Source: Tanypteryx hageni
Lineage: Eukaryota > Arthropoda > Insecta > Odonata > Petaluridae
Assembly: GCA_028673005.1 (NCBI GenBank)
Contig: CM054117.1
Span: 52,139,870 to 52,203,869 of the forward strand
DNA: 64,000 nt
Direction: 5' to 3'
A program made the position numbers and the translations under genes. Below are positions 33,913-45,174 of the stretch, one piece after another. The notes below the pieces were generated by a model. That model ran no database searches. It worked only from the letters and a program-made list of their open reading frames with translations, and was not told the origin of the DNA. Numbering within the stretch: the stretch's first letter is position 1; each line of letters starts with the position of its first letter.

Positions 33913-33968
<56 letters not shown>
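33913..33968. repeat. (TA)n microsatellite
   Basis: About 56 bases of uninterrupted TA. It lies exactly at the truncated 5' edge of the LINE. Confidence 0.98.
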
Positions 33969-33976
<8 letters not shown>

Positions 33977-35639
33977 TTACCTAGGTAGGCATTTTTTCGT
34001 TAGACGGCATATTGAAATTTATTCTTTTCTTTATTTTGATTCATTCGTTTATTTTGTTTGATCACATCCTATGCTTGGGACGCTACATTCGATGAAACTG
34101 ATTTGATCTCGTGAATCTAACACCATGTACTCGACAGTAATTGCGGAATCGAACCGTTGCGGAATCCATCTGAATTATAACTCTTAGGAAGATTGCTTCT
34201 GCATTCATGTCCTCCGTTTTGGTGACGACTTCATCAATCCTTTTATTCAAAAGAATGATGTGAGTGCGTTCAGCTTTTAGTATTTATTCGTATTTTTTGC
34301 GTTTCCTTACTCTAAATTTGAAGATGGTGACTGTTTTGCATTATAGAGAATTATCTGCTGAGGACGGTAGCGCTAAAATACTTTTCATTTTCCAACCCTT
34401 TAGACATTGATGTTAATAACTAGATGCAGAAGGTGAAAGATTTTAGAATGATGAGGTTTTAAATTTACTTTCTCTTTCAATACCTGATGTGTTCTAATAG
34501 AAATACGACATAAATTCCTTCTTTTTTCCCCCCATTAAACCAAACGTATCTCCCAAATAAAATTGTTTCAACTGTTGGGCCTCAAAATAAATATACCAAA
34601 TCACTGCACGATTCTTTACACTACATTTACATTTAAATTTACATATAGTGCAAGTCCATAGTAGCGTTTGGCATGGGCTGTCACTGCACCAAACACAAAC
34701 TCCAGCTAAAGTCTCTATTGGGCTGTCTTATCTCCACCTTTCTAAAACCGGTCATTCGTGTTTCGTGGCTACTCATTTCCGTAAAACATCTGCTCATAAG
34801 AAATGGGTAACAGCGATCCATTCCGCGGTTCTCGTGAACTTCTGTTAACGTAAACATCCACGAATTGTTCGTTTGAGCGGTAAAACTGTCGAGAAGCGAT
34901 TAATAAAACCACAACCCACGAATGAATTTAGATGTAGATTTACGAAGATAAATAAAGGAAACGTGAAGGAGGGGAAGAGGGATAACACCAAAGCCTTCGC
35001 GTGTGGGAGATATTGGAGGGATAAATTTTGGGAAAGGAGGTTAGTTTTTACCCCTCTCCTCCGTTCCCCCATCTCTCTCTCCCTACCTCTAAAATCGTTC
35101 CGCAACCCCATTCATGCACGACGAAGGAGGCGGGTCGTAGATAAATCAACGCGGATCCTGAATGAAAGGACTGTGTAGTAGGTCGATGGGAGAGTGAAGG
35201 AGAGACGAAGGAAAGAGGGAGAGGAAAAGGGGTGAGTGCGAGGGAGGGACTCTTGAGGGTGTCTCGATTCATTGTCGCGAGGTACTGCCACCGCTTCCTA
35301 CCTCGTCCACTCCCACATTCTCTCTCATTCTAACGGTGTCGTTCTTGCGTGAGAGAGGGAGTTAGAGAGCGGAGGTGCGTGAGAGGAGAGAGACACGAAG
35401 GGGTCGTTATAAATATTGTGCCGGGAGCAAAACGTTGAAGGTGGAAGTAAAATGGCATATTTTTTTAAAAGGTTTCCTCTCGAGTGTCTGAGTCGTTTTT
35501 TTCCCTATGAAGTGATGATGATGATGACGACGACAATGATGATGAGAAGGTCTTTGCGGTGCATGCTGGGTACGAAGTGTTTTTTTTTTTTAAAGAGAGC
35601 GAAGTGTAGTGTGTAAGTGGAGTGGGAGCAGACGATTTA
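33969..35639. other. Non-genic stretch with (GAT)n
   Basis: A (GAT/GAC)n run is at about 35513-35545. The part 34960-35420 is GA-rich with several 'gagagag' runs. Short frames at 34648-34848 and 34873-35178 have no recognisable domain. Confidence 0.4.
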
Positions 35640-36290
35640 CCGGGAGATTATTATTTATCTCAAGCTTACTCTCTCGGGTCCCCTCTTTCTTCCTCTCGCT
35701 GGCTGACTTACTCTCTTCCTTTCTCGCTCTTTCTCCCTTTACCTTAATAGTCTTCCTTTTCCTTCTCCCTTTCCCTTCATCCGTCAACGTCCACCCATCT
35801 TTCCTTCTCTCACTCTTGCCTTCTCTTTTCATTCTCCCTCACTCTTTTGCTTCTTGTACTTTTCCTCTTTTTTGCTCTCGCTTTCTTTTTCTCTCTCCCT
35901 CTCTTTCCTTCTCTCCTGATTCCTTTCTGTTTTCTTCTCTTTCCTTCGTTTCTTCCCTGTTTTACCTCTGTTTTCCTTTTTATATCCGTTACTTTTTTTC
36001 TCTCCTCTGCTCTTTCCCAACTGTTTTCTCTGTCGCTATTTCTTTCTCTTTTCTTCAATCTTTTCTACTATCTCCTTTCTCTCGTTTTACCTGTTTTTAC
36101 TCTCGCTCTTTGTCTCATCTTCTCCCCTTCACCTTTCTTCATTCCTCTTCTTTCTTCCTGCATTTCCTTCCCCCTCTGTTTCTCTCTCTACTGCTCTTTC
36201 TACTCTTTCTATCTCTCTAAGACTTTCTTTCCCATCCTTTCGTATTCTTCCTCCTCTCTCTCTCATCTTATTCTAACTCTATAACTCCAT
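35640..36290. repeat. Long polypyrimidine (CT-rich) tract
   Basis: About 650 bases of strongly C/T-biased sequence on the plus strand with 'ctctctc', 'ttcctt' and 'ctttctc' runs. The 203-codon plus frame and the Lys/Arg/Glu-rich minus frames are composition artefacts. Confidence 0.9.
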
Positions 36291-39200
36291 TTGTCCTCAA
36301 TTTTCAAAGACTGTCGCAGAAAGGGAAAGAAGAGTGATCGAGTGGGACCTTTTTGGCTGGGGTTGAGGAAGGGATGACTAAAAAAAATCTACCGGTTCAT
36401 TTTTTTCGAAGGGAAGTTTATACACGTGGAAGTGAATAATGAAAGCACGCTCTTTCATTTCTGTCGTAATTTAAAAGCGGCAGATTCAAAGCGACAAAAA
36501 ATGAACACGGCTTTCATTTTTAAGGAGCAGCGGTGGGAGGGTAAATTCGAAGGAAATAATTTTTTCGTTTCTTTTTCATGACTCATTGTTCCGTGATTGT
36601 GAAGATATAATTGCAAGGACTATCTTTATTTTTTGTTGAATTAAATAGAAGAGGCGTAAAAAAACTGTAAGACAAGAGGCAAAGTGTTTGCTCAGTGAAA
36701 AACACACCTGCATGTTCCGGTTCTATGAATAAAGCGCCTTTGAAAGAAAAATTTGTGTTGTTTTGGGTATTGTTGAGTGTTAACTTAATTAAATTCTATC
36801 AATTTAAAATGTATTAGGAAAATGAAGCCCATTCTCTCTATTACGGGCGCCACGTCAAAATTTCAGCCTATAGACTACAATCAGATTGATTAATTTTAAG
36901 CTGTGTAGGTGACTAACAATTGCCCATAATATAAAGGATAATATTATTTGATTTATGGATGTGACATATCGCAAATTCTACATTTGAATGATTTTGCAAT
37001 ATCGTATAAACTAAATATCGTCTAAATATTTTTTAGCATTCATACTTCATCAGACGACGCATTTAAATCACAATTTTAAATAATAAATACTAAATCGACT
37101 TGTTTAAACATTATTTTTGCCATGGCTTCGAGGGTCTAAAAAGACGCCCTTAAGTTTCTGATATTCGTTCTCGATAACCAATTATATGAAATTAAGTTGT
37201 CAACGTTGATTTTATTTATGAAATTTGAGCTGGACAGTAAGTTTTTTGGAATATGTGCCGAGGTTTAATGGATGACGAACGTGGTAGAATATGCCTTGAG
37301 GAATATCAGACCGGAAGGGATTCCCTTCAAAGCCATTGTCGTTAACGGCAACGTCCAATCGTACTTGAGAACAAATCTTAAAGGCCGGTGAGGGTAATGG
37401 AGACAGAGGATTTCGGAAGGTGTCTGAACCTTCTGTTGGAGTATCTCCCGCCCTCTTACCGACCTACCCGACCATCCAAATCCTTTCACTCTCTCAAGAC
37501 CTCATGGCCCGTTTCATTCAATTTCCTGAACATTAGGGCCTGCAGGAAACAAAGTCTCGATGGGGTGTCACTGTGAGACATCTCTTTAGCTTCTCAAGAT
37601 TACTCCTCTCCTCTTATTTCTCCTTCTACTGCGCTTCTTTATTTCCCCCCTCTCAGGTTTTCCCTCTTCTATACGCTCTAGACGTTTCCGTCTGCGATTT
37701 TCTATCTATCGCCGGATGAAGTCCTCCCGGAGATTCTTCCTGTTTCCCCTGTTAACCTTCCTCTCTCATACACGCTGTCCCTTGAATTTCCCATTTTTTC
37801 TATCCCACATGCCATATGATTATTTCAATTGTTCATCCCAGGTCATTTCTTCTGTGTCACCCACATTCATCCATTTACATAAATGCGTCGCTTCGTTCGA
37901 GATTTCATACGCTTAGTCAACAAACTTATTAATAATAATTTAAGCCCAAGGTAAAATGAATACTCTAATCCAACAAATACATTTCCTTTCGTTGGTCCAT
38001 CTCATCTTAATTGCTTTTCTTTTCAACTTAGAAAATAAATTTATTATGTATAAACTTTCCGTTGAAATAATACGACCCTACATTTTTGTCGATTTGTAGA
38101 GATTTCTCAGAATTAAAAAAAAAAACGTATTTACGAATGAAAATTTTGGCGAAATATAATATACATCCGCACGCTCGGTAATTAGAGTTGAAAATTATTT
38201 GATTTGCATGTTATTTTTCTGTGAAATTGAATTTTCAGAGTATGAGACTAGCATAGCCGATACTTTTAATTGTTTTCCCGTGTAATTTGAAATGTGATAG
38301 AATTAAAATGATTGAATTGATATTTACTCCGTTGCGAGTTTTGTTTACAACGCATTTCATTGACGTCCAATGGTCATTTTTATGTTTAGAAGTTTTCAAT
38401 GAATATTTCACTGTTAGTCCATCATCAATTAATTATTATAACGCACATTTGGAGATATTTTAAAGATGAATTCATATTGTTTTTTCTTTCAATGTTCACG
38501 ATAATTAATATTAATGAATGTTAAATTCATTTCAGTTATCGGTATTTGTCTACTTCGTTTTTTAAACATCAGCATAATATTTCAGTCTATATTAAACATT
38601 GACGATCAACGTTTTATCGATCTCGATCGCAGATTTTTTTTACACAATAGATGATGGTTTATTGTTTTGGTATAATTTAAAATTGATATGATGCCGAGTT
38701 GGATGAAATAGAGTTTTAATGCACTTTTACATTTCATGACTTAATGATCCTGATAGCATCTTAATTTCTTTCAAAGCAAAATTAAATTTCAGTCATTGCT
38801 TTAATAATTTATTGGATTTTGTATTACCATCAGCAATTGAAAATTAACGATAAAATGTTGCATATATGTGAAATTCACTCGAAGATTCAGTAATTTTGAC
38901 TGAGTTGTTTTGACCTGTAAAAGCAATGAGAATGTCATTTCAATCGAGTTTTGACGAAAAGATGTTTAATTGACGGGCAAATATTTAGATACAACAGATT
39001 TTATGATTCATGCAAAAATTCAGTTTTTAAACATGTAACATTTACATTTTCGCTCGGAAAATTGCAAAGGTTACTTTAAAAACGATAGAACCGATTCTTT
39101 TTTTCCATAATTTTGGGCAGAGAGACTTGTAAAATTCAGAATCCGATTACATTTATACTAACTAAAAAATGTTGATGTTATAAACTCGGATATTGTGGTG

Positions 39201-39529
39201 ATGAATATAATTTTTGTTTTACCTCTCTAATTACAAAGAAGGCAACGAGGGATGAATTGAATCGCATTGCAACTTGCACTTGGCGGTTTTTAAATTTACC
39301 ATTATAGTTTAGTTTCTCTTCCTTAATTTATTCTATAAAAATCGCCTACGTGTTTGAAAGTACAGACCGAAAACCAAAAAAAGTGTTAATACTAATAGGA
39401 AACATTCTTACATGATTAATTGGATTTTTTATAGAAGAGCATTTCTGGCTAAAAGTGATGAATACAATTTCAAAATTGAAACGTCCTTGAGGAAATGAAA
39501 ATGTATAGATATCTAAAACTAAAAGGTGT
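36291..39529. other. AT-rich non-genic stretch
   Basis: No supported gene or RNA. A pyrimidine-rich segment lies at 37580-37870. A 74-codon minus frame at 37265-37489 and its overlapping plus frame have no motifs. Confidence 0.4.
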
Positions 39530-40275
39530 TCGTTTTATTGCCGGCCCCGCTCTGACAGGTTACTTTGAGTACGACGCCTCAGCAGCTGGGTGCGCTGTGA
39601 CCGCCGGCAAACATTTTCCGCCAGCTGTTTTTCGGGCTGTCTGCCCGTAGTGAAGGACGGTTGGTTTTGTATGACGAAAGACAAAGTGTATGAAAGCAAC
39701 CCTCCTCCAGAATAAGTGTAGAAGGATTCCTCAAACAGTTTCGAGCATCTTCATCGAAGAGCTGAGATGTGTCCAGCAGCATCTTTAAAAATGCTTTAGA
39801 ACTGAGGTTCAGTCTTGAGGGCTAGATCCAGCCTGAAACAACAATGGGCGCACGACAAGTTTGCTATAGGTCTGCCGCGATCAAAAGAACATTTAGGGTG
39901 TACTGTGGGTGTGGCCTAATCCCTCACTCCACTTGGCACCCTCCCCTCTCGCCCTTCCTTACCGCACGGTCTATCGCTGTCTCGGTCCTTTTCTAATTAC
40001 TCTGTTGCCAAATATTCGCAAAAATTCGTCTAGGCAGTCAACTGTAAACAGTGAGAACTGATAACCTAAGATGGAGAAGGATGGGCTCACGGTGGGGGGG
40101 GGGGGTAGTCAAGATGACAGAGAGAACTTCCCCTCCGTGCGCGGCCGAAGTCCGCCCATGTTCTTATGAATGCTACAGACCTATAACGGGTACAACGCAC
40201 TCAGCTGCCGATGCATAGCTCTCAAAGTAGACCATCAGAGCATGGCCAGCGACAGAACGAGCACACTGTAACATA
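39530..40275. repeat. GC-richer segment bounded by ~75-100-bp inverted repeats
   Basis: The left arm (about 39530-39607) holds GCTCTGACAGGTTACTTTGA and CAGCAGCTGGGTGCGCTGTG. The right arm (about 40190-40270) read in reverse holds GCTCTGATGGTCTACTTTGA and CGGCAGCTGAGTGCGTTGTA. A further inverted match, 'tataggtctg...aagaacat', lies inside at about 39866-39895 and 40157-40185. The outer right end reads CAGTGTGCTCGTTC in reverse, hAT-like. A G14 run lies near 40094-40107. Probably a non-autonomous DNA element with an insertion in its left half. No coding seen. Confidence 0.55.
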
Positions 40276-40569
40276 AGAATGATCTTAAAAATTTAGTGTG
40301 AAGCTGTACAGAACTGAATTTAGCTTTCAGATGCGTGCAATACAAGGATATTACCATTTGGCCTCGAATAAAATTCTGAAACATTTTGCCTTACATATTG
40401 GTGTATTATTTCGAAAATTTATTCGTCTTTTAACTACCGTGATTTATATTAAGGACAAATATATTTTATGCAACGAAGAAATCTTATAGATTTTGGAAAT
40501 AGCTAAATCATTATTTATGTGCTAGCGTAATTGCCCGTCAAATATGACGGGTATGCGTTGATTAAGTAT
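40276..40569. other. Non-genic spacer
   Basis: A 63-codon plus frame lies at 40298-40489 with no motif. Nothing else seen. Confidence 0.4.
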
Positions 40570-40589
40570 TAAATTTAACGAACTTTCCA

Positions 40590-40700
40590 TTCTTCCCATC
40601 CTCCTCCCTCCCATCCTCCCTCCCTCCCATCCTCCTATCCTCCCTCCCTCCCTTCCTCCCTCCCCCCAATCCTCCTTCCCTCCCCTTTCTCTCTCCTTCT
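40590..40700. repeat. (CCTCCCT)n pyrimidine microsatellite
   Basis: Imperfect repetition of 'cctccctcccat', followed to about 40800 by looser CT-rich sequence. Confidence 0.85.
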
Positions 40701-41169
40701 CTGGAATATTAAACTAATTCTATACCACCCTTATTTTCTATGTACCTTCCATTCTATATCTCTTCCTTCCTATCTCCCTCCCCACGTCCCCCTCTATCTT
40801 AGTCTACATCTATATTGTCGTTTAGATAAGCAAAAGAATCCTAACTAAATCCCAGTCCCATTAGGATTAGTACGTAATTTTGCAAAAAATCCTACGATAA
40901 TTTAAGGCATTTTTGCACTCATATATATTACATGTATGCGGCTTGAGACAACAATTGATTCTTGAAGTTTAACAATGACTTGGTCGGCAAGACAACAACC
41001 CCTTTAAAAGCCGATATTTTCCAAAAATATGTGATTTAAAAGTTTAATATGAGAGATTTCGAACGGAAAGCGTAAAAAGATGAATAGAATAAGAAACTTC
41101 ATTATTATTCCTAAAAGTAGTTTATATTCGCAGATCGTACGTCACGTCTTTCTAATTTTAATTTCCAAA
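40701..41169. other. Non-genic stretch
   Basis: CT-rich at first, then AT-rich. No gene seen. Confidence 0.4.
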
Positions 41170-41265
41170 AGTATAATATCCTTTACTTTAAAATGTAAAT
41201 TTTATGTGTTATCTTACGGGAAACAAAAATCGCCCCCCCCTAGACTCGAACCCGGGTCTTTTTTC
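41170..41265 (-). repeat. SINE-like fragment with Pol III B-box-like motif
   Basis: Read on the minus strand: AAAAAAGACCCGGGTTCGAG, then a C-rich or G-rich run and 'cccgtaagataacac'. This matches the repeats at 53140-53290 and 53620-53760 ('gacccggattcgactcc ... cccataagataacac'). GGGTTCGAGTC approximates the B box GGTTCGANNCC. Confidence 0.6.
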
Positions 41266-41911
41266 GTATTTCTTTTTCGTCATTTAATTTTTATATCTGA
41301 ATCAATCATTCCTGCGAAATTTAAACTTTCCATCTAATCGGGAAATTTGTTAAAAATGTGTTAAAACGTGGCATTGATGATGTCAGCCTTACGATGACAG
41401 ATCACCGAAACTATATGTATAATGCTATACCCTGGATTTGTTTAATTAATTACTGCGTTATTATTATAACCTTTTAGAAAAGTTATATTTTCCAATCACT
41501 ATGATATTTTCCTGTTGAAAGAAGTTTTCGCTGAGCGAGTTGATTGATATTTGAGTCGTAAGGTTGTTTGAGATCAGAAAGAGAGCAAATATGACTTGGA
41601 ATTTTGCATCACTGCGCTATTTTAACTGGTGAGATTGGAAGTAATGTAGCTCAGAACCAATGGAAACTACCGCCATGGAAATATTTCTGAAATACCAAAT
41701 TTGACATCTCACTAACATATTTATTGACTTCGTTTCTGTAACTTTTTAGTTTGCTTTCAAACAATTACATTTGCAAGCGAAAGCAGCATGGAGATAACGC
41801 GAAAGCACTGGAGGTTAGAGAAGAGTATCATAGGAAACGGGAAGCATCGACGAACTTCTCTCAGTTGATCGATTAGCCCCTTTAGAAGGAGGTCATCCAG
41901 TCTATCTAGAT
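41266..41911. other. Non-genic stretch
   Basis: No gene, RNA or repeat recognised. The last eight bases (41904-41911, atctagat) are the target-site duplication of the adjacent MITE. Confidence 0.45.
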
Positions 41912-42224
41912 CGGTGATGAGCAACCTACGGCCCTCGAGAGCGTTTTATGCGGCCCTCGAAGTTATGACTAAAGAGAGATTTAACACAAAATCATACCCT
42001 ATACATTCAAATTACAAAAATGAAACACTTGATATTGATATGTTAACCCTAAAAACCTAATTTTGACGTGATTTTCAATGATATGATACCTCCGACTATC
42101 CAGTTAACGTCCGATTTGTAGTCTAATCTGGCACAACGAAACACTGACGACTCGCAATGCGGCCCGCCGTAGAATCCGCAACCGCCAATGCCGCCCACCA
42201 ACTAGAATTGGCTGCTCATCACGG
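41912..42224. mobile_element. hAT-type MITE, copy 2
   Basis: A 313-bp element with inverted ends CGGTGATGAGCAACC and, from the right in reverse, CCGTGATGAGCAGCC. It is flanked by atctagat (41904-41911) and atttagat (42225-42232), an 8-bp duplication with one difference. The interior contains 'tgttaaccctaaaa', 'agttaacgtccgatt' and 'aatgcggcccgccg', shared with copy 1 at 7277-7621. Non-coding. Confidence 0.88.
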
Positions 42225-44156
42225 ATTTAGATAGTCATTTGGCTTGTTTTAAATCCCGCGAGGATTCAAAAAGCTCCCTTTTTTACGGGACGATCTCTTT
42301 TTATTACGTTTTCTTTGGAGAAAAAACGTGCTTATGTGATCACTCTCCCTCCATCCGTTTGTCTGTGGGTCTGTCTATCTATGGATAATGAACTGTTTTG
42401 TTTTAAGGCATATTTGGAAAAAAATTTTAAATTAGATAGCTCTTTTAAAGTCTATAACATTTTTACCGATTGAATTTTCACGATAGCTCATAGATTTTCC
42501 GCTGTATGGCCTCAATTTCGGAAAATTAAAAATTTTGAAGTGGTATTGTTGCAAAACTACTAAGGATAAAGGAGAAAAGGGAGGGTCTAATGAGGGTCAA
42601 CATCCCAACGGTGCAGGTTCTCTCCATTTCATAGGAGGAAGCAAATCAGAACCCTGAGAATATTTAAGAAAACGCGCTCCACCTCCTGCTTTTGCAAGGG
42701 TATCCTGTTAAAACCTATAATAAATAACCTATATAACCTAAAAACCTATAATTCACTGAAGAGGCCGATATCTGACTAAATTCTATGATAGGGGTATGGG
42801 TGCTATTTGAAGTAAAAAAATTCATACGATCGTATGAAATTTGTACTTTTTCCACAAATTATAGTTGCAAAACCAATTACGACCAATGATCGTCATCAGC
42901 TTATGAAAATCATTCCTCGAAACCACTCGTGATACTAAAATTTGGAAAATACCGCAATTTTTAAAGAATCCAGTGTAATTTGTTTAATTTTATATTTAAA
43001 CCTATTTTTATCTCCAAAAAATACTTACTCTTCTGACGCAATATCCTCTGTTATCGGTGACCGTGTTTCATCCTCCGTTCAATAAGCTCCACCCAGACGT
43101 CTTGAAACCTTTTTCGCCATCCCTTCCTATCATAAAACCTTTGCAAGCAGTAACATACATCACAAAATAATCTTATAAAACCTATCCTTTACTCCCTCTC
43201 TTTTTTATAATTCCTTTTTTAAATATTTGAAGCACACCTGCAAATACACTCCTGACCTAGCCTTGACTCCGATCTCGAACATTTTCCTAACCGTCTATTT
43301 TTTTAAATCGTTTTTTCTCGTTGGTTTTTGAGATCATGTTTGCGTTTGCCCGAAACTGCCCTGAATAATTAGGTTCTGGAAAAGATTGCGGCTCACGTGA
43401 TGGATGGAACTACGGTCGTGGGGCGTCAAGGTGTATTGCTTTCGCCTTCCATTTTTTAAGTTTTCTTGCTTTAACTTCCTTTGAAGGCCGACATAATTAA
43501 TGGCATCAATAATGATAGACAATTTTTCATGCGATAAAATGATTAAATTTTAATGCACCTGATACTTAAATGCTTGCATCTAACGATAAAATTGGGATCT
43601 TTTTCTTCGCATTTCCTTATTTTTGTATAATGGTTTAAGTACGTGCCTATAAAAAATAGATTTAAAACAATATAGAGATATATCATCTCCTGCCGACCTT
43701 TTTAAAACTCGAAAGACTGATTTATAAGGATAAATCAATAAAAATTGAAATGTTTTTATCCTTATCCGATACTTATATATGCTGTGAACGTGATTAGGTA
43801 CTCGAAGAAAAAGAATTCACCAATTAAAAATACAAACTTTGTTCATATTAATACTAAAAACTTAGCTAAATTGTTTAATCAATCAGTTTTTTAATTACGT
43901 TTCTCTCAGTTGGACCAGTCTGACAATTATTATTAACTAGCAGAAGTACCATACCTTGCTCGAGTTTAAGGTTAAGAACAAATAATCAATGCCGAGTATA
44001 CAGAAACATTTGATGTACGAAAAAGTTGCAAGTTATTTGATTCAATTCAACGTTGTTCGGGTTTTTGATTCAATATTGATAAGAAAATTATATTTCAGTG
44101 TTAATCATTCAAACGTCTATTCATGTATTAATACAATGTATGAAATTTAGCAAAGA
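42225..44156. other. Non-genic stretch with one perfect palindrome
   Basis: No gene. The 18-base palindrome TTCATACGATCGTATGAA lies at 42821-42838. The segment 42290-42420 ('tccatccgtttgtctgtggg') resembles insect LINE/SINE untranslated sequence. Confidence 0.4.
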
Positions 44157-44191
44157 TTCTTTGGGAATAATTTTGAAACGAGAAAAAAGTC

Positions 44192-44262
44192 TGCTATGAC
44201 CGGGAATCGAACCCGGGTCTTCCACTTGCCGGACGGATATTCTACCACTGAACTATCGTAGC
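44192..44262 (-). pseudogene. tRNA-like core (Gly-like body, GGC loop), copy 1
   Basis: A 71-nt cloverleaf on the minus strand. Acceptor GCTACGA pairs with TCATAGC at six of seven positions (one C-A mismatch); D-arm GTTCAGTGGTAGAAT and T-arm CCGGGTTCGATTCCCGG look like insect tRNA-Gly. The anticodon stem is TCCGT/GTGGA with two G-U type pairs, and the loop is CCGGCAA. Position 34-36 would be GGC, an alanine anticodon, but position 33 is C where T is nearly invariant. Box A and box B are present. The loop and its repeat context argue for a tRNA-derived retroposon core. Confidence 0.75.
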
Positions 44263-44499
44263 AGATAATTTTTTTCTCGTTTCTGAACGCGGATATTTTC
44301 TTGGTTGGGACGGAACTAGCCAAGCTAGTATCAAACTGCCCCAACGGATGTCCTCGAAGAGATGCATCGAAGAAAACTCCTCCCTCTCAAATGGTGAGAT
44401 TGCCATGCAAGAAATTGATGAAATAAAGTGATCCGAAGATCCTATGCAGACAGGCATAAGCTGTAATGTTGGGAATAATTTTGAAACGAGAAAAAAGTC

Positions 44500-44570
44500 T
44501 GCTATGACCAGGAACCGAACCCGGGTCTTCCACTTGCCGGACGGATATTCTACCACTGAACTATCGTAGC
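44500..44570 (-). pseudogene. tRNA-like core, copy 2
   Basis: Same 71-nt structure as copy 1 with two changes in the T-arm (GGTTCGGTTCCTGG), weakening the stem. The anticodon loop CCGGCAA and C33 are retained. Confidence 0.75.
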
Positions 44571-44690
44571 AGATAATTTTTTTCTCGTTTCTGAACGCGG
44601 ATATTTTCTTGGTTGGGACGGAACTAGCCAAGCTTGTATCAAACTGCCCCAACGGATGTCGTCGAAGAGATACATCGAAATAACTGTAAT

Positions 44691-45174
44691 TTAGGAAATC
44701 TTTGGTCTGTATTTGAAATTTGACGGTAGGAAAACAAAACGTCATTTATTTCTGCATTCCTGGGTTTAAGTCTGAAACTCGTACTAGGGTTATTGGTAAT
44801 TTTAAAGGCCAAATTGAAATTTGTCTACACTGATTCCCGTGTTATTTAAATGGAAAAAAATCGAAGAGAAAATATATATTTTAAATTTAAAGGGTCAATC
44901 AAATTGATTTAAAAACCCTACTACACCACCTTTCTCTGCACTGCGATTAAAATGATACCTTTCTCTTTCTTCTACGTTCTGTAGTTCTCGAGTTATAGAA
45001 TCACACACATACATACAAACACTTAATTTCATAGATATATAAGATAAGATTTGAGACAAATCAAACCCATTGCCAGGGATTTCTTAACTGCGTGCTTTTC
45101 TGCTCTTTTGGCCAAAGAAGGATAAGGGATTATATCATTGATCGCAATGTTAGATGAGCTTCGTTCCTTTGATA
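44691..45174. other. Non-genic stretch with LINE-like 3' phrase
   Basis: At 44980-45050 'ttctcgagttatagaatcac', then 'acacatacatacaaacac' and 'tatataagataagat', resembles the 3' end of arthropod LINE/SINE repeats. No coding seen. Confidence 0.35.

Larger units (their letters stand above)
44157..44690 (-). repeat. Tandem pair of tRNA-core repeats
   Basis: Two ~300-bp units in direct tandem. Each has 'gggaataattttgaaacgag', a 71-nt tRNA-like core, 'ttttttctcgtttctgaacg' and 'gggacggaactagccaagct'. The core is enclosed by an inverted repeat, GAAACGAGAAAAA on one side and TTTTTCTCGTTTC on the other. Between the units is a block including 'gatcctatgcagacaggcat' (44430-44460) that also precedes the third copy at 61510. 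The long minus frames through this area are by-products. Confidence 0.85.

Noticed and set aside
35609..36284. Open frames of 203 and 145 codons (plus) and 60-82 codons (minus)
   Set aside because: They run through a C/T-biased tract, so stops are rare for compositional reasons. The products are Leu/Ser/Phe or Lys/Arg/Glu strings with no domain.
44192..44570. Two functional tRNA genes (Ala or Gly)
   Set aside because: The cores sit in a repeated unit, have C at position 33, a mismatched acceptor pair and weak anticodon stems. I treat them as tRNA-derived repeat cores.
44242..44745. 167-codon minus-strand open frame
   Set aside because: It reads through the tandem tRNA-core repeats, so the repeated residues come from non-coding sequence.
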